DNA of 64,000 nt, taken from the NCBI RefSeq assembly GCF_022662475.1, contig NZ_JAKNQQ010000008.1:1-64000 (forward strand). Direction: 5' to 3'. Of this stretch, positions 25,808 through 35,003 are shown in pieces (position 1 is the stretch's first letter; each line of letters begins with the position of its first letter). The stretch is from Sphingomonas sp. TREG-RG-20F-R18-01. Lineage in GTDB: Bacteria > Pseudomonadota > Alphaproteobacteria > Sphingomonadales > Sphingomonadaceae. Position numbers and translations under genes: made by a program. The notes under the pieces are model-generated. The model made no database searches and was not told the origin of the DNA. It saw only the letters and a list, made by a program, of their open reading frames with translations.

Positions 25808-28800
25808 TTATTCGTCCGCGACCGGTGCCGCTTGAGCGGATACCGATGCCTCCTCGTCCTTCCGCCCAAGCGCCTGATCGACGGCCGCAACGAGATCTGT
25901 CGCATCGTATGGCTTGCTGAGCAGGACGGCTCCCGCGTCCGTATTGGCCGCGGCGGTATCGCCGGTGGCAAAGACGATCCTGACGTCGGGTCGCAGTTCG
26001 CGTGCCTTGCTGGCGAGTTCCGGTCCGGACAGGCCAGGGAGATTGACGTCCGTTACCAGGGCGTCGATCGGGACCGTATGCAACGCGGCCATCGCCTCCT
26101 CCGCACTTGCTGCATCGACCACGACGAAACCGCTCTGCTGCAACATCTCTGCGGTATTCATGCGGATCATGCCATCGTCTTCGACCAGCAGGATCGTGCC
26201 GCGCTTCATCATCGGCACGGGGGCGATGACAGGGGCGGCGACGGGGGTGACGACTGATGGGGCAGGGGTGCCGGTGGTTGCGCCGGCCTTGCGCTGGCGC
26301 TGGTTGGCGAGGACGTGCTTGAACTTTCGGGCAAGCGCCTCCCGCGTATAGGGTTTCGACAACAGTTCGATCCCGGCGTCGAGCTTGCCGCCGTGAACGA
26401 TCGAATTCTCGGTGTAGCCCGAGGTGAACAGCACTGCGATGTTCGGGAGCCGTTCGCGTGCCTTGCGGGCAAGCTCCGGGCTTTTCATGGTTCCCGGCAT
26501 CACCACGTCGGTAAACAGCATGTCGATGGCGATCCCGCTCTCGATCACGCTGAGCCCGCTCGCGGCGTCGACCGCCTTGAGCACGCTGTACCCGAGGTCG
26601 GACAGGATTTCGACCACGGTGTCGCGGACCTCGGCATCGTCCTCGACGACCAGCACGGTCTCGCTGCCACCAACGATCGGTCCGGTGTCGGTCACCACCT
26701 CGACGTCCTCCGACTCCATCGAGCGCGGGAGATACAGCTTGATCGTGGTGCCTTCGCCAACCTCCGAATAGATTTTGACGTGCCCTCCCGATTGCTTGAC
26801 GAAGCCATAGACCATCGACAGGCCGAGCCCGGATCCCTTGCCTTCGCTCTTAGTCGAGAAGAACGGCTCGAACACCTTCTCGATGACCTCTGGCGGCATG
26901 CCGCTGCCGGTATCCGAAACCGCCAGCATGACATATTGCCCCGGCACCACTTCGTCATGGGTCCGCGCGTAAGCGTCATCGAGATGCGCATTGCCCAGTT
27001 CGATCGTCAGCTTGCCTTGGCCCTCCATCGCGTCGCGGGCGTTGATCGCTAGGTTGAGCAGGGCGTTCTCGACCTGTGCCGGGTCGATGAAGGTATTCCA
27101 CAGCCCGCCCCCGACGATCGTCTCGACCTCGATGCCCTCGCCGATCGCGCGGCGCAGCATGTCGTCCATGCCGCGTACGAACCGGGTGACATCGACGACC
27201 TTCGGCTCCAGCGCCTGGCGCCGGCCGAATGCCAGCAACTGCGCGGCAAGCTTTGCGCCGCGCGACACGCCGGCCATGGCATTGGCAACCCGGCGTTCGG
27301 CACGATCGTTGCCCGCGATGTCCTTCGCCAGCAGCTGGAGGTTGCCCGAGACGACCTGCAGCAGGTTGTTGAAGTCATGGGCCACGCCGCCGGTCAGCTT
27401 GCCGACCGTTTCCATCTTCTGTGACTGCGCGAGCTTGGCCTCGGCCTGCCGCCGCTCGCCGATTTCCGCGATGACCCGCGCTTCGAGATCCTCGTTGAGC
27501 AGGCGCAACTGATCCTCGGCTCGCTTGCGATGCCCCGCCTCCCGCGCGAGCTTCTCCGCCTGCGCGCGCAATGCGGCTTCGGCGGCACGCCGGTGCGTGA
27601 TGTCGGTATGGACCCCGACCCACTCCCGGATCTCGCCCGCTTCGTCCAGCAGGGGGAGTGCGCGGACGGCGAAGGTGCGCCACGCGCCCGAATGATGCCG
27701 GACGCGGTGTTCGAACACGAACATGGACTTGGTCGCGACCGCTTGCAGCCAAGCGTCGGTCGTGGGCGCAGCGTCCTCCGGATGGACGGCACTGGCCCAG
27801 CCAAAGCCCTGGTAGGCTTCGAAGGTCTGGCCGGTCAGGGCGGCCCAGCCCGGCTGTTCACCGATCATCCGACCGTCGGGACTGTTGGTCCACAGCACAC
27901 CGTGGATCGCATCCATCGCGGTGCGGAAACGACCGTTGCTGAGCGCCAGGGCAGCCTCGCGATCCGCCCGCTCCTCGACGTCGATGGCCAGGATATGGAC
28001 GCCGGGGATCGACCCGTCCGGCTCGATATGGGGGATGTAGCGGATCTCGCTGCGCCGCTCGCGTCCGTCGCGGTGGACCAGCATCGTTTCGGACGACAGC
28101 TGCTCGCCCCCGAGCGCCCGGTCGATCCACGGACGCCGTGAAGCATATTGCGCCGGTCCCAAGACGGTCGCGACCGACGTGCCGATCATCGCTTCGGGGT
28201 CGACGCCCAGCCAGTCGCGGTAGCACCCATTGGCGAAACGGTAGATGTGATCGCGGTCCACATAGGAAACCAGCATCGGCACCGCGTCGGTGATCTGTCG
28301 CAATTCGGCGGCGCTGGCAGCAACGCGCCGCTCGACGTCTGCGCGCGCGCTGTTGTCGACGATCGTGCACATGACCCCGCCCGGATTGCCGGTCGAATCA
28401 AACACAGGCGTGTAGAACATGTCGAGGGTCAGCGTCTGCGGGCCGGTCGCGCGGTCGAACACGACCGGTTGGTTGCTGTAGGAACGGAGCTCCCCGCGCA
28501 GTCCCGCTTCCAGGATCGGCCGGTTCCAGTCCCAAACGTCCGGGAAGGCACGTGCCACCGGGCTGCCAAACGCAGCGGGATGGCGATCCCCCGCGATCGT
28601 GCAATACGGATCGTTGTACAGCATGATGTGATCCGGTCCCCACATCAGCACCTTGGCGACCGGGGAATTCAGGATGTTCGCGACGGTCGTCCGAAGCTCC
28701 ACGGACCAGTCGTCGACCGGACCCAACGACGTCTTGCTCCAGTCCCGTGCGCGCACCAGATCGCCACAGGCCCCGCCGCCACGGGGCCATTCCGCCAAAG

Positions 28801-28960
28801 CGTGGTCGCGTTGCGGCTCCTCTTTGGCACGCAGCGCCGACAACGCCGCCATCACCACCGCACCGACGTCTGCATAGGTGCCAGCCGCGACCTGCTCTTC
28901 GATGAAGCGATCGTATTCCAGTGGTAGCGATAAGGTCCGAGGCTGCGCCGAGCTTGTCAT
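25808..28960 (-). CDS. Hybrid sensor histidine kinase with ParD-like N-terminus, PAS domains and two receivers
   Basis: A cytosolic sensor of about 1050 aa without membrane helices. Residues about 9-46 (LSLPLEYDRFIEEQVAAG, then ADVGAVVMAALSAL) look like a ParD/CopG ribbon-helix-helix segment. Three PAS-type regions follow (about 70-200, 205-335, 340-465; the last ends WVGVHTDITHRR). Then come a coiled coil, HisKA with phospho-acceptor H528 (GGVAHDFNNLLQ) and the ATPase domain (NLAINARDAM, GSGLGLSMVYGF). Receivers one and two carry predicted phospho-Asp D818 (FTDVVMPG) and D971 (VTDVNLPG). The start was chosen at 28960; an ATG 19 codons earlier exists. No output-domain regulator is adjacent. 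Confidence 0.88.
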   Translation of the reverse strand: MTSSAQPRTLSLPLEYDRFIEEQVAAGTYADVGAVVMAALSALRAKEEPQRDHALAEWPRGGGACGDLVRARDWSKTSLGPVDDWSVELRTTVANILNSPVAKVLMWGPDHIMLYNDPYCTIAGDRHPAAFGSPVARAFPDVWDWNRPILEAGLRGELRSYSNQPVVFDRATGPQTLTLDMFYTPVFDSTGNPGGVMCTIVDNSARADVERRVAASAAELRQITDAVPMLVSYVDRDHIYRFANGCYRDWLGVDPEAMIGTSVATVLGPAQYASRRPWIDRALGGEQLSSETMLVHRDGRERRSEIRYIPHIEPDGSIPGVHILAIDVEERADREAALALSNGRFRTAMDAIHGVLWTNSPDGRMIGEQPGWAALTGQTFEAYQGFGWASAVHPEDAAPTTDAWLQAVATKSMFVFEHRVRHHSGAWRTFAVRALPLLDEAGEIREWVGVHTDITHRRAAEAALRAQAEKLAREAGHRKRAEDQLRLLNEDLEARVIAEIGERRQAEAKLAQSQKMETVGKLTGGVAHDFNNLLQVVSGNLQLLAKDIAGNDRAERRVANAMAGVSRGAKLAAQLLAFGRRQALEPKVVDVTRFVRGMDDMLRRAIGEGIEVETIVGGGLWNTFIDPAQVENALLNLAINARDAMEGQGKLTIELGNAHLDDAYARTHDEVVPGQYVMLAVSDTGSGMPPEVIEKVFEPFFSTKSEGKGSGLGLSMVYGFVKQSGGHVKIYSEVGEGTTIKLYLPRSMESEDVEVVTDTGPIVGGSETVLVVEDDAEVRDTVVEILSDLGYSVLKAVDAASGLSVIESGIAIDMLFTDVVMPGTMKSPELARKARERLPNIAVLFTSGYTENSIVHGGKLDAGIELLSKPYTREALARKFKHVLANQRQRKAGATTGTPAPSVVTPVAAPVIAPVPMMKRGTILLVEDDGMIRMNTAEMLQQSGFVVVDAASAEEAMAALHTVPIDALVTDVNLPGLSGPELASKARELRPDVRIVFATGDTAAANTDAGAVLLSKPYDATDLVAAVDQALGRKDEEASVSAQAAPVADE

Positions 28961-29068
28961 TCGGCGATATCTGGGAGCAGGCGGATCGGCTGTCAATAAA
29001 CGGTGACAGTTCCGCATGAACGCATGACAATTGTGCCGCCCCGGGCGACGCTACGCCCGTGCGCGGAC

Positions 29069-29671
29069 CTACGATGCCCGGTCGATTGCCGTGGGATCGG
29101 GCACGGTCAGACTGGCCAGCCTCGGCTGTCCCGCCGGGGCCCGTTCCAGTAGCCGAGCATGCGACAGCAACATTTCGGCGACGTCCGAACGGGCATGGCG
29201 GTTGGTTGGGTCGCCGACCGTTGCGGGTGCCGTGGCGACGAACTGGCTGCCCCATTTGTCGGCGAGTGCCAGCACCTCTTCGACCTGGAACGTCGTGTCG
29301 CTGACGACGATCGACGGAAAGGGCAGCCGATAGATTGGTCCCGTTCGAATGCTCGCAGCTGCCGCGACGTGGTGGAGATCGATCGACAAGGGTGAGTCGA
29401 AGACGGCGCCCCGCACTGATCGCAGATAACTGCGCGGCGACAATTGTGCCCACCAGGATACCGCCAGGCATGCGAGCCCCTGCGCCAGAATGACCACGGA
29501 CGTATCGCGATGCGCGAACGCGGCGTCGAGCTGCAACGCCCAACGTCCGTTATGAAATTTGGACAGGTCGAGCACGACCTGCTCGATCGAGGAAGGTGGT
29601 AGCGTGTCTGCATCGACGCGCACGAGGATGGCTTGCGGCTCCACGGCCGTTTCACTGGCACGAAGGTCCAT
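29069..29671 (-). CDS. RBBP9/YdeN-type alpha/beta-hydrolase fold protein lacking catalytic residues
   Basis: A 200-aa protein. LPFPSIVVSDTTFQVEEVLA and LADKWGSQFVA match the RBBP9 (YdeN) hydrolase family, and VVILAQGLACLAVSWWA is the nucleophile-elbow region. Family members have a His-Ser-Leu-Gly-Cys elbow; here it reads Gln-Gly-Leu-Ala-Cys (residues 64-68), so the catalytic serine is replaced by Gly65. The usual Asn-Asp-Pro acid region and Gly-His-Ile-Asn end are also altered. It is likely a pseudoenzyme or binding protein. A good GGGAGAG Shine-Dalgarno and an intact frame argue that it is expressed rather than decaying. Confidence 0.75.
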   Translation of the reverse strand: MDLRASETAVEPQAILVRVDADTLPPSSIEQVVLDLSKFHNGRWALQLDAAFAHRDTSVVILAQGLACLAVSWWAQLSPRSYLRSVRGAVFDSPLSIDLHHVAAAASIRTGPIYRLPFPSIVVSDTTFQVEEVLALADKWGSQFVATAPATVGDPTNRHARSDVAEMLLSHARLLERAPAGQPRLASLTVPDPTAIDRAS

Positions 29672-29973
29672 GACTGCTCTCCCGACGGCGAGGCGTGATC
29701 ACGATCGTCCCTTGATGTGAGCCGACTCGCACAACGCCCCCAACACCATCAAGCTATTCCCACCATGAAGATGGGCAATGGGTCTGCGCCGAAATGCAAC
29801 GCAGCTGCGCCGAGTTGTTCCAGGGGCCATATGACAGCGGTATCTATCCATCCTCGGTTCAGACGTGTGTGGCGCTCATCGCAGCATGGGCTTGTCGTGG
29901 TGGCGGACGGGGCCGTCGCATGACGAAAGCGCGGCCGCTCGGAGCCACAGCGTGTCTCGCGTGTTGTTGCGGG
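29672..29973. other. Spacer between the RBBP9-like and lipid-kinase genes
   Basis: A divergent 302-base region. In-frame ATG codons at 29794 and 29920 could extend the lipid kinase N-terminally, so part of this may be coding. No other feature was seen. Confidence 0.4.
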
Positions 29974-30885
29974 ATGGAAACAAGACCCTTGCCACGCGAA
30001 GCCGCGCTGATCGTCAATGCCCATTCGCGAAAGGGGCAGGATCTGTTCGAGACCGCGCGCGCCAAGCTGACCGCGGCGGGCGTGGTGCTGCGAAGCGCCC
30101 ACGCCGTGCAAGATCCCGCCGACATGGAGCAAACCATGCGCACCGTCGTCGCCAGCGGTGCCCCGATGGTCATCGTCGGCGGCGGGGACGGATCGCTTTC
30201 CGGCGTTGTCGATCAACTGGTCGGCACGGACTGCGTATTCGCGGTCCTGCCCCTCGGGACCGCAAACAGCTTCGCGCGGTCGTTGCGTCTGCCGCTTGAT
30301 CTCGACGGGGCGATCGATGTCATCGCGCATGGCGAGCGGCGTCGGATCGACCTGGGAATGATCGACGACGATTATTTCGTCAACGGTGCGTCGATCGGGC
30401 TGTCGACGATGATCGGCGAAACCGTGCCGCACGCGCTCAAGCGCTATGCCGGACGCGTCGGCTATCTGCTGTGGGCGGTGAAATGCTCGATCCGCTTTCG
30501 GGCGTTCCGGCTCACGGTGGACGATGGGACGCAGCGCGAAACGCTTTGGGCAACGGAGCTACGAATTCTCAATGGACGGCATCATGGCGGAGTAGCGCTG
30601 TCGGATCATGCCGATGTCGGGACGCGGGAGCTGCTGGTCCAGGCGGTGGTGGGTCAGAGCAAGGTCGCCTTGGCCCGCGACTGGTACGCCAAGTTCTTCA
30701 AGCTTCGCGACAAGGACGCATGCAGCCGCGATTTCGTCGGCAAGTGTTTCCAGATCACGATCGATCCACCACAACGCATTTCGATCGATGGCGAGGTGCT
30801 CGCCTGTACGCCCGTTACCGCAAAGGTGGCTCCGGGCGCCATCGAGGTTGCCGTGGGCAAGGCCGATCGCACCAGGTCCGTCTGA
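29974..30885 (+). CDS. Diacylglycerol kinase-family lipid kinase (YegS/DAGK type)
   Basis: A protein of about 303 aa. The nucleotide-binding motif GGGDGS is at residues 69-74 and PLGTAN at 93-98, both diagnostic of the DAGK catalytic domain. The phosphate-loop-like opening LIVNAHSRKG (Asn and Lys) fits. The C-terminal beta-sandwich includes ISIDGEVLACTPVTAKVAPG. It is expected to phosphorylate a lipid alcohol (diacylglycerol, ceramide or another sphingolipid-related acceptor) at the membrane; sphingomonads carry glycosphingolipids, so a sphingoid substrate is possible. The start is uncertain (29920 also possible). It is convergent with GH3. Confidence 0.85.
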   Translation: METRPLPREAALIVNAHSRKGQDLFETARAKLTAAGVVLRSAHAVQDPADMEQTMRTVVASGAPMVIVGGGDGSLSGVVDQLVGTDCVFAVLPLGTANSFARSLRLPLDLDGAIDVIAHGERRRIDLGMIDDDYFVNGASIGLSTMIGETVPHALKRYAGRVGYLLWAVKCSIRFRAFRLTVDDGTQRETLWATELRILNGRHHGGVALSDHADVGTRELLVQAVVGQSKVALARDWYAKFFKLRDKDACSRDFVGKCFQITIDPPQRISIDGEVLACTPVTAKVAPGAIEVAVGKADRTRSV

Positions 30886-30972
30886 GCGCGCGGATCGCGC
30901 CTGACGGCTGCATCCTGCGCACGGCCGCGAAAAGGCTTTCGCTGCTCGTGGCAGGATTTCACCCTACGGTTT

Positions 30973-33672
30973 TTACAGCGGCAGGGGCTCTACCCGGCTG
31001 GTCCGGAAATTGGCCGATCGTACCGGAACGTCGGTATCGGGCTGGCCCGAGCCAACGCTGACCCGGAATTGCCCGGCCATGACCTCACGCGTGCCGTCGG
31101 CGGTCACGGCACTCAGATCGCGCGGGGAAAGATCGAAGGTCACGCCGCGCCTTTGGCCGGGGGCCAGCGCGATCCGTTGATACCCGCGCAGCGCCACGCG
31201 TGGCGCACCGGGTACGTCGGGGAAGGTGAGGTACAGCTGCACGACCTCGTCGCCCGCGCGCTTGCCCGTATTGCGGACCTCGGTCGTCACGCGAAGCCCG
31301 TGTTCCGCACCGCCTGTCGCCGGTGTGAGCGTGAGCGGGGCGTAGGCGAAGCTCGTGTAGCTGAGCCCGTACCCGAAGGGATAGACCGGGGTGCCGGTGA
31401 AGTAGCGATAGGTACGGCCCGCCATCGCGTAATCGCCGAACGGGGGCAGGTCTGCGAGGCTGCGATAAAAGGTCAGTGGCAGGCGTCCCGCCGGGTTGAC
31501 TTTACCGGACAGCACGTTGCCGATCGCCAGTCCGCCCGACTGGCCGGGATACCAGGCCTCGAGGATCGCCGCGGCATTGTCCTTTGCCCAGGCCAGGTTG
31601 ATCGGGCTGCCGTTCATTGCGACGACGATCACCGGCTTGCCGGTCGCGCGTGCCTGTTCGAGCAGCGCCTGCTGGTCGGCCGGCAGGTCGAGTGTCGTCT
31701 TGTCTCCCCCCGCAAAGCCGGGCACCGTGACGCTCGTTTCCTCGGCCTCGAGATCGGAGGTCAGGCCAACGGCGGCCACGAAGACGTCGGCATCCGCGGC
31801 CGCGGCCTTGAGCGCGGCGCCAGGGTCGGGCGCGATGCGTTTCCACACCAGGTCGATGCCGGACAGCACATGCTCGTCGCCGGTTACAGTGATCGGATAA
31901 CGATGCCCCGCTTCGAGCTGAAGAACCTTCATGGTGGGCAGGCTGCCATAGCCAGCCTTGGTCAAGTCGACGAACGCAGCACCATTCAGCGTCATCGAAC
32001 CGGCAAAGCCTGTCAGGCCGAGCCGATAGGTACCGGTGGCGGGCGGCACGAGGAAGCCCGTCCATACGACACGGTGATGATCCGAAACCTTGGCGAGATC
32101 CAAGCTTCTGGCGGCGACGTCGGGCTCGCGTCGGGTCGCGACGGGCTTGGTTGCGAACCGCATCGCCTTGGTCGCTTCGCCGAAACTGCCAGGCGCAAAC
32201 CGTTTGGGCGGCGGCGTGACGGGGTTGTAATAGCGTGCAAGCAGCCCGGGCTGGCCGTCGGGCGCGCGGAGTGCCGACGTCGGGACACGGTCCCCGTCGG
32301 TGAACGACGGACCGAACGGCACGACCGTGACGGTCGCCCCCGGGATTGCCTGCCGCAGCCCGTCGGCGATCGAGATCGGCGGCGCGGACAGGGCGGAGGA
32401 ATAATTGCCGCGCAGCACCCGCGTGGCGTCACCCAGCGGGCCGATGACTGCGATCCTGACCCCTGGCTGCAACGGAAGCACGCCCGCATTCTTGAGCAGG
32501 ACCAGGCTCCGTTCCGAAGCCGCGAGCGCCAGCGCGCGATGCGCCGGCGTATCGATCTGGCTCGGGCTCACCGCACTGACGGGGCGGATCCCCGCCAGGT
32601 CCCCATTGCGGTAGCGCGCCGAGAACAGCCGCACGAGCGTTCGGTCGATATCGGCCTCCGAAATCAACCCGCGCTTCAACGCGGCGCGATAGCGCTCGCC
32701 GAGCCCGTCGGTGTCGGTCAGCGTTGCGGTGTTGCACTCATTGTCGACCCCGGCTTTCAACGCTGCCGCGGCCGCAGCGGCGCCGTCCGGGGCATAATGA
32801 TGGCCGTCACTAATGTCCTTCACCGCATCACAGTCGGATACGACATAGCCCGTGAAGCCCCACGCGCCGCGCAGGTGCTCCTTCAGTAGCAGGTCATTGG
32901 CGCAGGCGGGCTGACCGTCGATGCGATTGTAGGCGCACATGATCGATCCCGCCCGTCCTTCCACCACCGCAGCCCGGAAGGCGGGGAGGTAAGTATCCTC
33001 CAGATCATGCGGAGAGACATAGACGTTGGCGGCGTGCCGCGTCGATTCTGGACCGCTATGGACCGCAAAATGCTTGGGGCTGGCGATGACGTCGGGCAGA
33101 TCGGGGTCGGGGCCCTGCATGCCGGTGACGAAGGCGACCCCCATGTGCGCGGCAAGATACGGATCCTCGCCGTAGGTCTCTTGCCCGCGACCCCAACGTG
33201 GGTCACGGAAGATGTTGATGTTGGGGGACCAGGTGTCGAGCCCCGTGCCGATCCGGCCCATCCGCCCGGTCTGGCGGGCGAGCGTATGCAGGCCACGCAC
33301 TTCGGTACTGATCGTAGCGGCAACGTCGTGCAGGAGCGGGGCATCGAACGTCGCCGCCAGCCCGATCGGTTCGGGGAAATTGGTCGTTGGGAGAGCGCCC
33401 AGCGCACCATGCAGCGACTCGGTCCACCAATTATAGGCCGGGACGCCCAGCCGGTTGATGGCGGGCGCGGTATTCAGCAGTTGGTCGAGCTTTTCGTCGA
33501 GCGTCAGTCGTGCGACCAGCGTTGCCGCCATGCGATCGGCCGCGATCCGCGGCGCGCCGGCGGCGCTGGCGTCGGACGCGGTCTCATTATCCTGTGCCTG
33601 TACCGACACGGGCGTCAGGGCTGCCCCGACCAGCAGGAGGGTACGGAACGCGCGCGAGACAGTCGATGCCAT
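30973..33672 (-). CDS. GH3 beta-glycosidase (beta-xylosidase/beta-glucosidase type) with PA14 domain
   Basis: An 899-aa exported enzyme. Signal peptide 1-26 (GAALTPVSVQAQ). The GH3 N-terminal barrel contains TWSPNINIFRDPRWGRGQET, SPKHFAVHSGPEST and the nucleophile D280 (GYVVSDCDAV). The alpha/beta sandwich is interrupted by a PA14-like insert (about 450-600), and DLEAEE (642-645, likely acid/base Glu) follows. The C-terminal Fn3-like domain ends the protein. WWTESLHG and the layout favour xylo-oligosaccharide hydrolases of the GH3 family, releasing non-reducing beta-xylosyl or glucosyl units in the periplasm. GntR and esterase genes are immediately upstream on the same strand. Confidence 0.93.
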   Translation of the reverse strand: MASTVSRAFRTLLLVGAALTPVSVQAQDNETASDASAAGAPRIAADRMAATLVARLTLDEKLDQLLNTAPAINRLGVPAYNWWTESLHGALGALPTTNFPEPIGLAATFDAPLLHDVAATISTEVRGLHTLARQTGRMGRIGTGLDTWSPNINIFRDPRWGRGQETYGEDPYLAAHMGVAFVTGMQGPDPDLPDVIASPKHFAVHSGPESTRHAANVYVSPHDLEDTYLPAFRAAVVEGRAGSIMCAYNRIDGQPACANDLLLKEHLRGAWGFTGYVVSDCDAVKDISDGHHYAPDGAAAAAAALKAGVDNECNTATLTDTDGLGERYRAALKRGLISEADIDRTLVRLFSARYRNGDLAGIRPVSAVSPSQIDTPAHRALALAASERSLVLLKNAGVLPLQPGVRIAVIGPLGDATRVLRGNYSSALSAPPISIADGLRQAIPGATVTVVPFGPSFTDGDRVPTSALRAPDGQPGLLARYYNPVTPPPKRFAPGSFGEATKAMRFATKPVATRREPDVAARSLDLAKVSDHHRVVWTGFLVPPATGTYRLGLTGFAGSMTLNGAAFVDLTKAGYGSLPTMKVLQLEAGHRYPITVTGDEHVLSGIDLVWKRIAPDPGAALKAAAADADVFVAAVGLTSDLEAEETSVTVPGFAGGDKTTLDLPADQQALLEQARATGKPVIVVAMNGSPINLAWAKDNAAAILEAWYPGQSGGLAIGNVLSGKVNPAGRLPLTFYRSLADLPPFGDYAMAGRTYRYFTGTPVYPFGYGLSYTSFAYAPLTLTPATGGAEHGLRVTTEVRNTGKRAGDEVVQLYLTFPDVPGAPRVALRGYQRIALAPGQRRGVTFDLSPRDLSAVTADGTREVMAGQFRVSVGSGQPDTDVPVRSANFRTSRVEPLPL

Positions 33673-33731
33673 GGTATACCTCGGGTCAGGGACGAGAATG
33701 TCCGGCGGTTGGGTCGCGGGTCATCCGCGCG

Positions 33732-33912
33732 CTACGATCTTTCGAATGAGGTCCCGATGGCATGGCCATCCTGCGCGAAGGCGCTCGGTCGGCTTGCGGC
33801 CTCCCGACGCGTCTGTTGCGTGATCCGGTTCTCTCCGGCGGTGGCATCGGGAGAAACGTCGGTGTGGAAGCGCATGCCGTACAGGATCTGTGGATAGCTT
33901 GTTGCAGCATTC
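33732..33912 (-). pseudogene. C-terminal remnant of a tryptophan halogenase-like gene
   Basis: The minus-strand frame reads NAATSYPQILYGMRFHTD, then a charged tail to a stop. This matches the C-terminal motif of the intact halogenase in this window (AASYQYVLYGMGFRTDP near 14400-14450). Only about 60 codons remain and the FAD-binding and catalytic parts are missing. It sits between the GH3 start and an AT-rich promoter region, as if deletion had fused that promoter to the last part of a halogenase-like gene. Confidence 0.7.
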
Positions 33913-33954
33913 AACGACTGCCATTTTCTCGAAAAAGGTGATGCATTATTCACG

Positions 33955-33983
33955 AATATCTATCCAAAAATCATAAGTGACAA
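33955..33983 (-). promoter_or_regulatory. Candidate promoter for the GH3 transcript
   Basis: On the minus strand TTGTCA (33983-33978) and GATATT (33960-33955) are separated by exactly 17 bases in an AT-rich stretch. The transcript would run through the halogenase remnant into GH3. Matches to the sigma-70 consensus are 5/6 and 4/6. Confidence 0.5.
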
Positions 33984-33995
33984 GAAAACTTTTCG

Positions 33996-34011
33996 TTATT
34001 TTGTAAAATAA
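33996..34011. promoter_or_regulatory. Inverted repeat upstream of the GH3 promoter, possible GntR operator
   Basis: TTATTTT-GT-AAAATAA is a perfect 7+7 inverted repeat, 12 bases upstream of the -35 candidate and close to the gntR 3' end. It is a plausible site for the adjacent GntR-family regulator. The AT-rich core makes chance symmetry more likely than usual. Confidence 0.4.
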
Positions 34012-34123
34012 TAACCACTTTTAGCGTTTTGGTGCTGTTACAACTGTATAATGTCCTTCCGCGCAAGGCATGCCTGTCTTGCGCGCAACTGCTCCGTCGA
34101 CGTCATCGACAAACCGGATAGTT

Positions 34124-34921
34124 TCAGCCCGCCATTGCGCTTTGTGTGTCCTCCAGTGCGAGCTCGACCAAGCGGTGCATCGCTGCCTTGGCGGCGTCGG
34201 GATTGGCGGCGACGATCGCGTCGTAGACGAGCACATGGTCCGGAATCGGATTACGGGGCAGGGCCCGAAGGCGCTGCTTGAACTGCGTGGTCCAGCTGAC
34301 TGCAGCCCCGATCGACGCGCTCAGCACACCGAGTGCATCGTTCCGCGTTGCCCGCAGGATCGCATCGTGAAACTGTCGATCCGCCGCCCGGCCGAGATCC
34401 GTCGCAAGCGAATGGCGACGCATCGCCGCGAGCGCTTCCTTCATCAGCCTGATGTCGCCACGATCGCGGTTGGTTGCGGCCAGCCCGGCCGCCGCGGGTT
34501 CGATGATTAACCGCAGCTCGAACAGGCTGCGGACCAGTTGCGGATCAGGCTCGCCGGCGAATGCCCAGGCCAGCACGTCGGGGTCGAGCAGGTTCCACCG
34601 CTCGCGGGGGAGCACGCGGGTTCCCGCCTTGGGGCGACTCTCGACCAGCCCCTTTGCGATCAGGACCTGGATCGCCTCGCGATACGCGCTGCGGGATACG
34701 TCGAGCGACTCGGCGAAGACGATCTCGCTGGACAGTGTTTCGCCCGGCGCGAATTCTCCCGAGAGGATTGCCACGCCCAATTTGTGCGCGATCGCACCGC
34801 GCAATCGGCGGCCCTTGCCGCGCGGCTGGCGGGCGGGCGGTTCGGACTCTGCCGGGGCATCGCTGCCGCTGGTCACCACGAGCGATTTCTCTGTCGTCTC
34901 CATCCAGTGTCTCAGCAGCAT
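34124..34921 (-). CDS. GntR-family regulator, FadR (FCD) subfamily
   Basis: A 265-aa protein. The winged helix at about residues 38-105 shows GEFAPGETLSSEIVFAESL, SRSAYREAIQVLIAKGLV and SRPKAGTRVL. An all-helical FCD ligand domain (about 115-250) has LFELRLIIEPAAAGLAA and ADRQFHDAILRATRN, with Asp/His positions typical of metal or sugar-acid binding. Same strand as GH3 (downstream) and the esterase (upstream), so it probably represses this hemicellulose locus until a sugar acid or metabolite binds. A second start at 34903 is possible. Confidence 0.9.
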   Translation of the reverse strand: MLLRHWMETTEKSLVVTSGSDAPAESEPPARQPRGKGRRLRGAIAHKLGVAILSGEFAPGETLSSEIVFAESLDVSRSAYREAIQVLIAKGLVESRPKAGTRVLPRERWNLLDPDVLAWAFAGEPDPQLVRSLFELRLIIEPAAAGLAATNRDRGDIRLMKEALAAMRRHSLATDLGRAADRQFHDAILRATRNDALGVLSASIGAAVSWTTQFKQRLRALPRNPIPDHVLVYDAIVAANPDAAKAAMHRLVELALEDTQSAMAG

Positions 34922-35003
34922 CCCGCAACACTAACCGCTGCCATCGAGCGCCAGCGGGCGGAGCCGGTGCTACCCCTGCAGAGCCCGACCTCGAAACGTC
35001 CGG

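Larger units (their letters stand above)
33673..34123. other. GH3 leader region containing a gene remnant and AT-rich promoter segment
   Basis: The 451-base gap holds a halogenase-like remnant (33732-33912), an AT-rich segment around 33930-34020 that contrasts with the window, a promoter candidate and an inverted repeat; these are listed separately. The rest is featureless. Confidence 0.6.

Noticed and set aside
30886..30920. GCGCG-GAT-CGCGC hairpin as a terminator for the lipid kinase
   Set aside because: A five-base GC stem without a T-run is expected by chance in this composition.
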